In this document: positions 1 through 7,048 of the stretch, piece after piece
Layout: every line of letters begins with the position of its first letter
Numbering within the stretch: position 1 is the first letter of the stretch
DNA from: Oscillospiraceae bacterium
Lineage (GTDB): Bacteria > Bacillota > Clostridia > Oscillospirales > Ruminococcaceae
Reading direction: 5' to 3'
Assembly: GCA_017451665.1 (NCBI GenBank)
Contig: JAFTNX010000018.1
Location: forward strand, 1 to 7,376
Length of the DNA: 7,376 nt
Made by a program: the position numbers and the translations under genes
Notes under the pieces: generated by a model
The model's database searches: none
Seen by the model: only the letters and a program-made list of their open reading frames with translations
What the model was told of the DNA's origin: nothing

Positions 1-690
1 AATTTCGTCTTTCTTAAAGGTTTCACCAAGTTTTTCAATCAAAGCAATAGAATCCTTTCTTGAGTTTGGCAAAACAAGGTGACGGACAATAGTACCACGC
101 TTTATAAGTCCGTTTTCTATTATTGGTTTACCTGTAATTTCAGCCATTTTTTTAATAGCAGAAATTGCGTTTATAAAATAGTCCTCTGCCTTTGAATACT
201 CTTTTGAAATATCACTATCAAAATACTTCAAATCAGGCAAAAACACATCAACATAGCCCTTTAATTTTTCAATTGTTTCTACCCTTTCATAGCCTCCGCT
301 ATTATAAACCACTGGGATAGTGAGTTTTCCACTACAAAGGTCGAGTGCCTCAATAATCTGTGGAACAAAGTGGGTAGGATTAACAAGATTTATATTATGA
401 GCGCCTTTTTCCTGAAGCTCAAGGAAAATCTCTGAAAGTCTGTCAACAGACACCTCATAGCCTTTATTCTGTGCTGAAATTTCGTAATTCTGGCAGAAAA
501 CACATTTAAGCACACAGCCCGAAAAGAAAACAGTCCCAGAGCCGTTTTTACCACTTATTACAGGCTCTTCCCAGAAATGAAGCTGAAAATTGGCAATGCG
601 GATTTTATCGGTCTCGCCACAAAATCCGCACTTTTCTGTTCTGTCAACTCCACATTTTCTCGGGCAGAGTTCACATTTTTTAATATTCAT
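1..690 (-). CDS. PflX-like radical SAM protein (COG1313 type), 3' end outside the window
   Basis: The 230 codons present encode the N-terminal and central part of a radical SAM enzyme; the frame runs open off the window edge and the C-terminus is missing. The radical SAM motif CxxxCxxC is seen as C59, C63 and C66 in FFSGCVLKCVFCQNYEIS. It binds a 4Fe-4S cluster that cleaves S-adenosylmethionine. An N-terminal cysteine set (C6, C9, C13, C21, C24; CELCPRKCGVDR then CGFCG) is typical of the COG1313 family, often named putative pyruvate-formate-lyase-activating enzyme. The GAHNINLVNPTHFVPQI stretch and the PVVYNSGGYE segment also fit. No pyruvate formate lyase gene is visible nearby, so the activating-enzyme name is only by family and the true substrate is unknown. 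The ATG lies 3 bases after the upstream gene's TAA, with an AAGGA ribosome site inside that gene's end. It is the last visible gene of the Lrp-led operon. Confidence 0.9.
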   Translation of the reverse strand, partial: MNIKKCELCPRKCGVDRTEKCGFCGETDKIRIANFQLHFWEEPVISGKNGSGTVFFSGCVLKCVFCQNYEISAQNKGYEVSVDRLSEIFLELQEKGAHNINLVNPTHFVPQIIEALDLCSGKLTIPVVYNSGGYERVETIEKLKGYVDVFLPDLKYFDSDISKEYSKAEDYFINAISAIKKMAEITGKPIIENGLIKRGTIVRHLVLPNSRKDSIALIEKLGETFKKDEI

Positions 691-693
691 ATT

Positions 694-1896
694 TTAGTCC
701 TTGAAAACCATATCTGCTGCAAAGTCAGTATAGAAAACATACTCAGGATTTCCTTCATATGACATCTGCAAAGCGACTGAAAAATAGTGTGATACAGGAA
801 CAGCATAGTAAAGTGAGAATGAGTATGTTACACTATCTTCAATAATATCTTTTTTATAATCATCAGTAGGAAGTGGGTCTGCAAAGCATTCGTCTGAGAT
901 ATCACCATTTTCGTCAATAAAGAGACAGTCAAGATATGCATCAAATTCTGAAATATTGATTCTTTCTCCACTATTATTTGTAACTGTAAGTGGAACTTCA
1001 ACTACATAAAGCTCGCTTATATCGTCCCAGTCTACATATTCATCATAGTCAGTAGCATATGATGATGGCTGATAAGGAACATAAACAGGAGTTCCTACAA
1101 CTACTTCAAAATCGTCTGCGATAATTTTTTCACCCTGAGTTATAATAGCTATGTCCTGATAGTAATTTGTTCCTGTGTTATACTGAGGGAAATCAGGGAT
1201 TTCCGGAACAGTAGGTTCAACTATAACAGGGATTTTCGGAAGTTCTATTTCCGGCAAATCAATATCAGGTATATTGATTTCAGGCTGAACATAGCTGAAA
1301 GTAGTTGTTTTATAATCATCATAATCATTCTTGGCAGCGTTCATACCTACAACTGTAAAAATAACTGTCGAAGCAACTGAAAGTATAATTGAAACAGTAA
1401 TAAAAATAATGATAATCTTTACAGCCTTAGAAGCACCATTATTTGTATTATTTGAGTTATAAGATGTTCTGTAAACAGTACGTGGGCTTGCGCCTGATGA
1501 AGAATAGGTTGTTGTATATGTAGTTGTAGTACCGTTTTTATTTGTGTTATATGTGGTTGAAGACTTAGCGTTACTAAAAGTAGTACCTTTATTTGCACCT
1601 GTAAAAGATGGTCCGAATGTAGTTGAACGGTTACCTGTTGCTGTATTTCCTGAAGAAAATGACTGAGTATTTCTTTCAATCTTTTCCTTCTGTGCTTCAA
1701 GTCTTTCCATTTCAAGCTGTTTCTGGACATCGCTCATACCACTATCTGAAAATGATGTATTTTCATTATGTGCGTGAAGGTCAAAAGGCAGGTCGTCACA
1801 GCTTATTGTTGCTTCTCTTGAAGTGAAGCATTCAGGACAGATAGCACCGTCACCTTTTTTAAACTTATATCCACAGCATTCACATTTTTGTGCCAT
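694..1896 (-). CDS. zinc-ribbon, single-pass membrane protein with an extracellular beta domain
   Basis: I do not recognise a named gene. The 400-residue protein begins with a zinc ribbon (C5, C8, C20, C23: CECC and CPEC), then a charged segment around 55-76 that may form a short helix. A long Ser/Thr/Asn/Gly-rich low-complexity stretch (about 78-155) leads to one hydrophobic helix (about 160-185). Beyond it lies a linker with repeated P-acidic-I units (PEINIPDIDLPEIELPKIP, 205-223), then a domain of about 150 residues. VEVPLTVTNNSGERINISEF (299-318) in that domain resembles the beta-sandwich of DUF4352-like exported domains. There is no signal peptide, so the expected topology is zinc ribbon inside, C-terminal domain outside. 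The start is supported by AGGGGGA about 8 bases upstream, which overlaps the ispE stop region. It sits 12 bases after ispE and 3 bases before the radical SAM gene. Its function is unknown; a sensor or envelope role is conceivable. Confidence 0.85.
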   Translation of the reverse strand: MAQKCECCGYKFKKGDGAICPECFTSREATISCDDLPFDLHAHNENTSFSDSGMSDVQKQLEMERLEAQKEKIERNTQSFSSGNTATGNRSTTFGPSFTGANKGTTFSNAKSSTTYNTNKNGTTTTYTTTYSSSGASPRTVYRTSYNSNNTNNGASKAVKIIIIFITVSIILSVASTVIFTVVGMNAAKNDYDDYKTTTFSYVQPEINIPDIDLPEIELPKIPVIVEPTVPEIPDFPQYNTGTNYYQDIAIITQGEKIIADDFEVVVGTPVYVPYQPSSYATDYDEYVDWDDISELYVVEVPLTVTNNSGERINISEFDAYLDCLFIDENGDISDECFADPLPTDDYKKDIIEDSVTYSFSLYYAVPVSHYFSVALQMSYEGNPEYVFYTDFAADMVFKD

Positions 1897-1908
1897 TTAT
1901 TTATCCCC

Positions 1909-2796
1909 CTACAAATTATAATCAAGAATTTCAACGCCAGCGGAAACAGGCTTTACAACCTTACAGAAAGAATAATCGTCCTCAAGCTCCTTAGCGCATT
2001 TTTTAGCGTCACGTTTATTATCAAAAATTCCGAATACAGCCGAGCCACTTCCCGTCATCATACTGCCGAGAGCGTCGTTTTCAAGCATTTTTTCTTTAAG
2101 GCATCTGATTTCATCACAGTCAGCAGGATATTCAAGGGAATTATAAAGGCAATCAGCCACTCCCTTTATATCGCCAACAACAAGTGACGCAATCATATCG
2201 TCGGTTTTTGGTTTTTCAGTAATAATCATATTATCAAATTTCTTATAGCATTCAGGTGTTGAAATTGATACTTCAGGCTTTGCAACTGTAAAATAGCAGT
2301 CCTCCAGGTCAGGAAGAGGTGTCAGAATTTCGCCTATTCCCTCGCAGAGTACAGTACCACCAACGATACAGAAAGGCACGTCAGCACCTAATTTTTCCCC
2401 GATATCACAAAGTTGTGTTTCTGAAAGGTTAGTTTCAAAAAGGACATTCAGTGCCACAAGTGTAGCAGCACAGTCAGCACTTCCCCCGGCCATACCAGCC
2501 ATTGACGGAATATTTTTTTCGATAGTGATTTTTACGCCGTTAAAATCTATTCCTGTGCTTTCAAAAAAAGCGTCGCAAGCCTTCCACACAAGGTTTCTGT
2601 TATCGGTCGGAACGCTTTCGTCGTCGCATTCAATAACAATTTCCTTATTATCGATAAGTTCAACTTCAACAAGGTCATACACCGAAACAGACTGAAAAAC
2701 AGATTTCAGCGTATGATAACCGTCGTGGCGTTTTCCCACGATATCAAGAAGTAAATTAAGTTTTCCATAAGCCTTTAAGGCTATACTGTCAGACAT
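1909..2796 (-). CDS. ispE: 4-diphosphocytidyl-2-C-methyl-D-erythritol kinase (IspE)
   Basis: A cytoplasmic GHMP-family kinase that phosphorylates CDP-methylerythritol with ATP, the fourth step of the MEP route to isopentenyl diphosphate. At 295 residues it has the family's usual length. All three GHMP motifs are visible: the N-terminal AYGKLNLLLDIVGKRHDGYH (9-28) with K12; the ATP-binding glycine loop IPSMAGMAGGSADCAA (96-111); and the C-terminal MMTGSGSAVFGIF (246-258). D139 in GADVPF matches the catalytic aspartate and K12 the paired lysine. An AAAGGAG ribosome site lies 7 bases before the ATG. It is the third gene of the operon, 13 bases after the aminotransferase and 12 bases before the zinc-ribbon gene. 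Nothing looks degenerate. It probably relies on the promoter upstream of the Lrp gene, since no promoter fits in the short gap before it. Confidence 0.97.
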   Translation of the reverse strand: MSDSIALKAYGKLNLLLDIVGKRHDGYHTLKSVFQSVSVYDLVEVELIDNKEIVIECDDESVPTDNRNLVWKACDAFFESTGIDFNGVKITIEKNIPSMAGMAGGSADCAATLVALNVLFETNLSETQLCDIGEKLGADVPFCIVGGTVLCEGIGEILTPLPDLEDCYFTVAKPEVSISTPECYKKFDNMIITEKPKTDDMIASLVVGDIKGVADCLYNSLEYPADCDEIRCLKEKMLENDALGSMMTGSGSAVFGIFDNKRDAKKCAKELEDDYSFCKVVKPVSAGVEILDYNL

Positions 2797-2809
2797 TTAA
2801 AATCTCCTT

Positions 2810-3985
2810 TTATTTATTATGAAATTCGTCTAAAAATTCGCCGATACGTTTAAGAGCTTCTTTAAGGTGATTAACTGAATAAGCATAAGAAACTCTGATG
2901 AAGCCTTCTCCGCTTTCGCCAAAAGCGTCACCAGGAACAACAGCAACCTTTTTGCTATAAACAAGCTGTTCGCAGAAGTCCTTACTTGAAAGCCCTGTTG
3001 ATTTAATTGACGGGAACACATAAAACGCACCCTCAGGTGAAAAGCATTCAAGTCCAAGCTTATTAAATCCGTCAACAACAAAGCGACGACGCATATTATA
3101 TTCGTCAACCATTTTCTTAACGTCGCTACGGCAGTATTTAAGGCCTGCTATTGCAGCATACTGGCTTGTAGTCGGTGAACACATAATTGCATACTGGTGG
3201 ATTTTAAAGATATGCTGAACAATTTCCTTAGGGCCTGCAAGAAATCCAAGGCGCCAGCCAGTCATTGCAAAGCTCTTTGAAAATCCGTTAATAACGATAG
3301 TTCTTTCTCTCATTCCCTCACACTGTGCGATTGAACAGTGCTTTTCCCCATAGGTAAGCTCGCTATAAATTTCATCAGAAAGAACAACGATATTTGTATC
3401 CTTAAGCACATCAGCGATAGCATCCAAATCCTTTTTACGCATAACTGCACCTGTCGGATTATTAGGAAACGGAAGAATAAGAAGCTTTGTCTTATCGGTT
3501 ATTTTTTCTTTAAGTTCCTCAGCTGTAAGGCGGAATTTATTCTCAACCTTAGTAGCAATAGGAACAGGCACGCCACCTGCAAGTGAAACCATTGGTGCAT
3601 AGCAGACAAACGAAGGTTCAACAATTAAAACCTCGTCACCAGGTTCAACCATAGCTCTTATTGAAATATCAATAGCCTCTGAACCACCCACTGTAACAAT
3701 AATTTCCTTTTCAGCGTCGTATTCAATACCAATTGTATCTTCAAAATATTCTGAAATTTCTTCTAAAAGTTCAGAAAGTCCTCTATTACCTGTATAAGTA
3801 GTCTTGCCCTTTTCAAGGGTTTTAATAGCTGTCTGTCTTATTTTCCATGGAGTCTGGAAGTCAGGCTCGCCTACGCCAAGTGAAATTACCCCTTCAAGCT
3901 TCTGAGCAATATCAAAAAACTTTCTGATACCACTTGGTTTCATTTCCTTAGCAGCATTGACTATTACCTTATCATAATCTATCAC
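2810..3985 (-). CDS. class I/II PLP-dependent aminotransferase, AlaT/YugH-like
   Basis: A full-length fold-type I aminotransferase (391 residues) of the aspartate aminotransferase superfamily. It shows the N-terminal KPSGIRKFFDIA and ISLGVGEPDF segments (16-43), PNNPTG with the cofactor-contacting N176, SDEIYSELTYG (203-213) with D204 and Y207, the Schiff-base lysine K237 in GFSKSFAMTGWRLG, and the carboxylate-binding R364 in FIRVSYA. From memory it resembles B. subtilis AlaT (YugH), which makes alanine and also sits next to an Lrp-type regulator. Alanine or another amino acid from glutamate is therefore a reasonable guess, but motifs do not fix the substrate. The start is GTG, overlapping the regulator's TGA as GTGA, which suggests translational coupling. 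An AAAGAGGA ribosome site lies about 11-12 bases upstream, a rather long spacing. No later in-frame start keeps the conserved N-terminus with a better site. Confidence 0.95.
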   Translation of the reverse strand: MIDYDKVIVNAAKEMKPSGIRKFFDIAQKLEGVISLGVGEPDFQTPWKIRQTAIKTLEKGKTTYTGNRGLSELLEEISEYFEDTIGIEYDAEKEIIVTVGGSEAIDISIRAMVEPGDEVLIVEPSFVCYAPMVSLAGGVPVPIATKVENKFRLTAEELKEKITDKTKLLILPFPNNPTGAVMRKKDLDAIADVLKDTNIVVLSDEIYSELTYGEKHCSIAQCEGMRERTIVINGFSKSFAMTGWRLGFLAGPKEIVQHIFKIHQYAIMCSPTTSQYAAIAGLKYCRSDVKKMVDEYNMRRRFVVDGFNKLGLECFSPEGAFYVFPSIKSTGLSSKDFCEQLVYSKKVAVVPGDAFGESGEGFIRVSYAYSVNHLKEALKRIGEFLDEFHNK

Positions 3986-4461
3986 GGTGAAATCAATCCT
4001 CTTTCGTCAGTTTCTTCATCAATAATAACGATATTATTATCCTTGTATCTCTTTAACACAAAGTTTGTAGCAGTAGAAAGCACGCCTTCAATACCCGCAA
4101 GTCGCTGAGCTACAAAAAGTGAAATATCTCTTAAATTCTTACCACTTACAGTAACACAGAGGTCGTATGTGCCAGACATAAGAGTACACGCCTCTACCTC
4201 TTCATATGAGGCAATTGTTCTGGCGATTGCGTCAAAGCCACTCTGTGACTGTGGTGTAACCTTAACCTCGATAAGTGCAGTTACATTTTCATCGTCAACA
4301 AGTTCATCATTGACAATAGCAGTATAGCCCTTGATAATTCCCTTTTCTTCAAGAGTTTCTATACATGTGGCAATTGTTTTTTCGTCAGTGTCAAGCATAA
4401 CAGCAAGTTCGGCATTAGTAAGTCTTGCGTTTGTTTTAAGCAAATTTATCAAAGCGTCCAT
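3982..4461 (-). CDS. Lrp/AsnC-family transcriptional regulator
   Basis: A 159-residue feast/famine regulator. Residues 1-50 form the winged helix-turn-helix (NAELAVMLDTDEKTIATCIE, then LEEKGIIKGYTAIVN). Residues about 60-140 form the RAM ligand-binding domain, with TALIEVKVTP, the LMSGTYDLCVTVSG turn (94-107) and the strand LSTATNFVLKRYK. Proteins of this family form dimers or octamers that sense amino acids and control nearby metabolic genes, often including their own. Here the target is probably the overlapping aminotransferase, as in B. subtilis AlaR/AlaT (YugG/YugH). AGGAG lies 8 bases before the ATG, and a near-consensus promoter is 48 bases upstream. It is the first gene of the operon. 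A 16-bp dyad at the predicted transcription start is a candidate site for its own binding. The acidic C-terminal tail (IDEETDERGLISP) extends past the usual RAM end. Confidence 0.94.
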   Translation of the reverse strand: MDALINLLKTNARLTNAELAVMLDTDEKTIATCIETLEEKGIIKGYTAIVNDELVDDENVTALIEVKVTPQSQSGFDAIARTIASYEEVEACTLMSGTYDLCVTVSGKNLRDISLFVAQRLAGIEGVLSTATNFVLKRYKDNNIVIIDEETDERGLISP

Positions 4462-4486
4462 AATACATACTCCTTTAATATAAATT

Positions 4487-4502
4487 GTGTAAAAACCTAC
4501 AC
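4487..4502. promoter_or_regulatory. candidate operator dyad at the start of the Lrp operon
   Basis: GTGTAAAAACCTACAC is an inverted repeat with 5-base arms (GTGTA/TACAC) around a 6-base centre. It covers about +1 to +16 of the transcript predicted from the adjacent promoter. Lrp-type proteins bind short degenerate palindromes of about this size, so autoregulation is plausible, but arms this short can occur by chance. No second copy is seen nearby. Confidence 0.35.
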
Positions 4503-4508
4503 TCTTTT

Positions 4509-4537
4509 ATTATAGCTTTTTTAACATCAAAAGTCAA
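4509..4537 (-). promoter_or_regulatory. sigma-A promoter of the Lrp-aminotransferase-ispE operon
   Basis: On the minus strand, -35 TTGACT (4532-4537) and a perfect -10 TATAAT (4509-4514) are separated by exactly 17 bases. Transcription should start near 4502, giving a leader of about 40 bases before the regulator's ATG. It is the only good promoter seen for the five-gene leftward operon, and it lies just after the terminator of the surface-protein gene. Confidence 0.88.
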
Positions 4538-4547
4538 TAAATTCCAC

Positions 4548-4578
4548 AAAAAAACCTGTGCCATATGACACAGGTTTT
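4548..4578 (-). terminator. intrinsic terminator of the vWA surface-protein gene
   Basis: Read on the minus strand, AAAACCTGTG pairs with CACAGGTTTT over 10 base pairs. The stem extends by one G-U and one C-G pair to an ATAT loop, and a run of seven T follows. The hairpin begins 4 bases after the TAA of the vWA gene. It should separate that transcript from the Lrp operon. The other strand has only a short T run, so it is unlikely to work both ways. Confidence 0.92.
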
Positions 4579-4582
4579 GAAT

Positions 4583-6877
4583 TTAGTTTGTATAAACAAG
4601 AACAGAAACATCTTCCGAATTATAAACGCCGTTATAATAGCAGGTAGTTTCGTTTACTGTACCGTCAAGATTGATTTTACAGCCGATTGTTTTAGTAATA
4701 TAAAGCTCCTTGACTACATCCTTTTCAGACGGGTCATAGACTCTTAAAACATATTCATCAGGCTTATCCGAATTCTTAATCATTGATGTGACAAGAAGTG
4801 AATAGTTTCCGTTAATAACCACTACTGCAGGTTCACCGTTTTTAAGGTCGTCGCATATTGCATTAAATCCTGCTTCGCCTGATGAAAGGTTAACAAATGC
4901 ACCCTGATTAGTAATTTCAGCATTAAATCTGTTTACAGCCTTATAGAATTCAGCCTCGCTTTTACCGTACGCATCTTCGATTTTATCGCTCTTATTTTCT
5001 ACGTCAAGTGCAAGAAGATTTACGCTATTCCAGTCAAGAATAGGTTTATTAAGCAGAAAACGCTTTTCTGTCCAGCCTTTTTTATTGGCCTCAAGTCTTA
5101 TTTCAGAATCAACATATACAGTTGAAGTATCGCTGTTTTTATAGTCAAGGTATTTTGACGAATCAATAAATCTTGAAGTTGTTACAGCTACGAAAGAAAG
5201 TCCTCTTAATTTTTTACGATTATTATACTGGGTTTCAAAATCTGTTCCCGACAAACCATAGCCCTGAACAGTTTTTTCGCCTGATTTCATTTCGCCCATT
5301 GACATCGGGAGTGTATCAGTAAACCATTTTTTTGCAAAAACATTAAGTCCGAATGAAACAGAATCGTTATCTGATGTTCTGTAATCTACAAAGCCAAATC
5401 CGTTTTCGGCAGGAACAAATCCGGTATTATAAATCGTATAGCCGATTGATGTATATGAGTTTGAGCTACCCACAGTTGTTTTATCATAGTCAAGTGTAGC
5501 TACAATCTGGCCATGAATCTGGTCAAGGAAGTTCGCATCAGATGCAGAGTAATATTTTCCGTCAGTTTTCTGTGCAATTTCATTAAGAATAGACTTATCA
5601 ATATTATTACCGATACTTACAGTAAGAATTATTATATTCTTTTCTTTTGCAAGCTTAGCGATATAGTCTGTATCAGGAGTTTTTTCTTCTGTTGTATCAC
5701 CGTCAGTTACAAGAATAATGATATTTACAGTTTTTTCTTCTGTATCAGTAAAGCTCTTCATACATTCCTCAAGAGAATACTGGATATATGTACCATTAAA
5801 ATCCTCATCAAGGGTTTTGATATTATCAAGAATATCCTTCAGACGCTTTTTATCATTTGTGAATTCCTGCATATAGTGATAGTCTTTTGTAAATCTGCTG
5901 ATTGCTACTGTATAACTATCATCAAATTTTTCAACAAGTTGTTTTGCAAAATCAAGACGCTTGAAATACACGTCATTCTCAGGAGAATTAGGAATTAAAT
6001 CCTGTGAATACATTGAGCCTGAATTGTCAATAAGAAAATGCACTCTTGTTTTGCTTTCACTATCAATAGTCTTGTTATCAGCTACCAAATAGGTACCATT
6101 TTCTGTAATATTCGCAGAAATGGTCTTTGAAGCTTCATCATAAACAGAATCTATCTTTTCAAAGCTTCCATCAGATACATTAAATCTCACAACAGAAACA
6201 TCAGAAGTAACATTCTTATCATTAACTGTAAAAGTCAGCTTACAGCTATCAAATCCATTATGATTATAGACATCATAAACATCAGTAAGAATTGAAGAGT
6301 TTGCGCTGAAGCCTGTAAGATTTACTTTTTCAACAAGTGCGCCATAAACAGATGCGTTACCTGTAATTTCAGCAGTAAGCTCTTCGTTTGTTTTAGAAAC
6401 TGTAAACTTTCTTTCAGTATCGTCAATACCCTCTGTCAGCTTTGAATTAGGGTCAAGACCTGCCATAATTTCAATACCGTCACCAAGTCCGTCACCGTCA
6501 GTATCAGGATTAAGGGGGTCAGTTTTTATATTTTTCTCTGCACCATCGTTAATACCATCGCCGTCAGTATCAGCAAGGAGATAATCCGTATTATCGCTGA
6601 TTTCATCGCCATTAGAAACACCGTCAGAGTCGCTGTCCTGTGATGGATTTATATCAACACTGATAAATCTGTTGTTATCATCAAAATTCTTCATAAGTGA
6701 TTTAGCAGAGTCGATTTTGCTTTTATTATGCATCTGAACGCCTACTACAACCACAACTCCGAGAACTGCCACAACAGAAGCGACAGCAGCGATAATTGCC
6801 TTTTTATTTGATTTATATAAATACTTACTATACTTAGATGAAGAACCACCTGAAGTAAGGTTTACTCTTTTAGCCAT
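4583..6877 (-). CDS. membrane-anchored vWA-domain surface protein with Asp-rich calcium-binding repeats
   Basis: A 764-residue envelope protein of unknown specific role. Domain order: a basic cytoplasmic N-terminus (1-26), one hydrophobic signal-anchor helix (about 27-49) without a lipobox, and three Asp-rich calcium-binding repeats of thrombospondin type 3 style (DSDSDGVSNGDE 81-92, DTDGDGINDGAE 103-114, DTDGDGLGDGIE 125-136). A beta-rich domain (about 158-268) follows, with a VRFNVSDGSFEKID...ENGTYLVAD pattern often found beside such repeats. Next is a von Willebrand factor A domain (about 277-460) with a complete metal-ion-dependent adhesion site: D284, S286, S288, T363, D392. The last 300 residues are not confidently assigned. 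Such proteins usually act in adhesion or in surface assemblies. The ATG at 6877 is preferred to one nine codons upstream, because GGAGG lies 6 bases before it and the earlier one has no ribosome site. It is monocistronic, with its own promoter and terminator. Confidence 0.93.
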   Translation of the reverse strand: MAKRVNLTSGGSSSKYSKYLYKSNKKAIIAAVASVVAVLGVVVVVGVQMHNKSKIDSAKSLMKNFDDNNRFISVDINPSQDSDSDGVSNGDEISDNTDYLLADTDGDGINDGAEKNIKTDPLNPDTDGDGLGDGIEIMAGLDPNSKLTEGIDDTERKFTVSKTNEELTAEITGNASVYGALVEKVNLTGFSANSSILTDVYDVYNHNGFDSCKLTFTVNDKNVTSDVSVVRFNVSDGSFEKIDSVYDEASKTISANITENGTYLVADNKTIDSESKTRVHFLIDNSGSMYSQDLIPNSPENDVYFKRLDFAKQLVEKFDDSYTVAISRFTKDYHYMQEFTNDKKRLKDILDNIKTLDEDFNGTYIQYSLEECMKSFTDTEEKTVNIIILVTDGDTTEEKTPDTDYIAKLAKEKNIIILTVSIGNNIDKSILNEIAQKTDGKYYSASDANFLDQIHGQIVATLDYDKTTVGSSNSYTSIGYTIYNTGFVPAENGFGFVDYRTSDNDSVSFGLNVFAKKWFTDTLPMSMGEMKSGEKTVQGYGLSGTDFETQYNNRKKLRGLSFVAVTTSRFIDSSKYLDYKNSDTSTVYVDSEIRLEANKKGWTEKRFLLNKPILDWNSVNLLALDVENKSDKIEDAYGKSEAEFYKAVNRFNAEITNQGAFVNLSSGEAGFNAICDDLKNGEPAVVVINGNYSLLVTSMIKNSDKPDEYVLRVYDPSEKDVVKELYITKTIGCKINLDGTVNETTCYYNGVYNSEDVSVLVYTN

Positions 6878-6882
6878 TTTTG

Positions 6883-6888
6883 CCCTCC
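6883..6888 (-). promoter_or_regulatory. ribosome binding site that sets the vWA gene start
   Basis: GGAGGG on the minus strand lies 5-6 bases before the ATG at 6877. The upstream in-frame ATG at 6904 would place this site inside the coding region and lies about at the predicted transcription start, so the shorter protein of 764 residues is favoured. Confidence 0.85.
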
Positions 6889-6894
6889 GAATTT

Positions 6895-6912
6895 TGTTAT
6901 ACACTTATAACA
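6895..6912. promoter_or_regulatory. candidate operator dyad at the vWA gene transcription start
   Basis: TGTTATACACTTATAACA is a perfect inverted repeat with 7-base arms (TGTTATA/TATAACA) around a CACT centre. It lies immediately downstream of the -10 box, touching its last base, and spans the predicted start near 6905. This is a classic place for a repressor to block transcription. It precedes the ribosome site by 6 bases. A transcript from 6905 would contain only part of it, so a DNA operator is more likely than an RNA hairpin. Confidence 0.5.
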
Positions 6913-6940
6913 TTATATTACAAATCAAGAAAAAATTCAA
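6912..6940 (-). promoter_or_regulatory. sigma-A promoter of the vWA surface-protein gene
   Basis: On the minus strand, -35 TTGAAT (6935-6940) and a perfect -10 TATAAT (6912-6917) are 17 bases apart. The predicted start near 6905 gives a leader of about 27 bases with GGAGG before the ATG at 6877. It diverges from the tRNA promoter about 110 bases away. Confidence 0.82.
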
Positions 6941-7011
6941 TAGAGAAGTACGATTTTTACACTTTTATGTATAAAATAAACAAGAAATTTGAAAAAAATC
7001 AGTCAAAAAGT

Positions 7012-7045
7012 AAATTTCAAAAAATTTCAAAAAATTTCAAAAAAA
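7012..7045. repeat. phased A-tract repeat (curved DNA or UP-like element) before the tRNA promoter
   Basis: The 10-base unit AAAATTTCAA occurs three times in tandem (the first copy begins T instead of A), followed by a further A run ending at 7045. The A-tracts repeat every 10 bases, about one helical turn, so the DNA should be bent. The block ends 3 bases before the -35 box, covering about -72 to -39. This is where UP elements contact the RNA polymerase alpha subunit in strong stable-RNA promoters. The function is inferred from sequence and position. Confidence 0.6.
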
Positions 7046-7048
7046 GGC

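Noticed and set aside
1419..1730. 103-residue minus-strand frame rich in Gln, Leu and His
   Set aside because: It is a shifted frame of the Ser/Thr/Asn-rich low-complexity part of the zinc-ribbon protein, with no independent start signal.
5513..5998. 161-residue plus-strand open frame
   Set aside because: It lies wholly within the vWA coding region on the other strand, has no recognisable domain or clear ribosome site, and its Cys/Ile/Phe-rich composition is typical of an antisense shadow.
6878..6904. Nine-codon N-terminal extension of the vWA protein from the ATG at 6904
   Set aside because: GGAGG lies inside this stretch at the right distance from the next ATG, and the predicted transcription start is at about 6905, leaving no leader for the earlier start.
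7012..7045. Short tandem repeats considered as a CRISPR array or iteron origin
   Set aside because: The units are only 10 bases with no spacers, and no replication or Cas gene is nearby; their place before a tRNA promoter explains them better.
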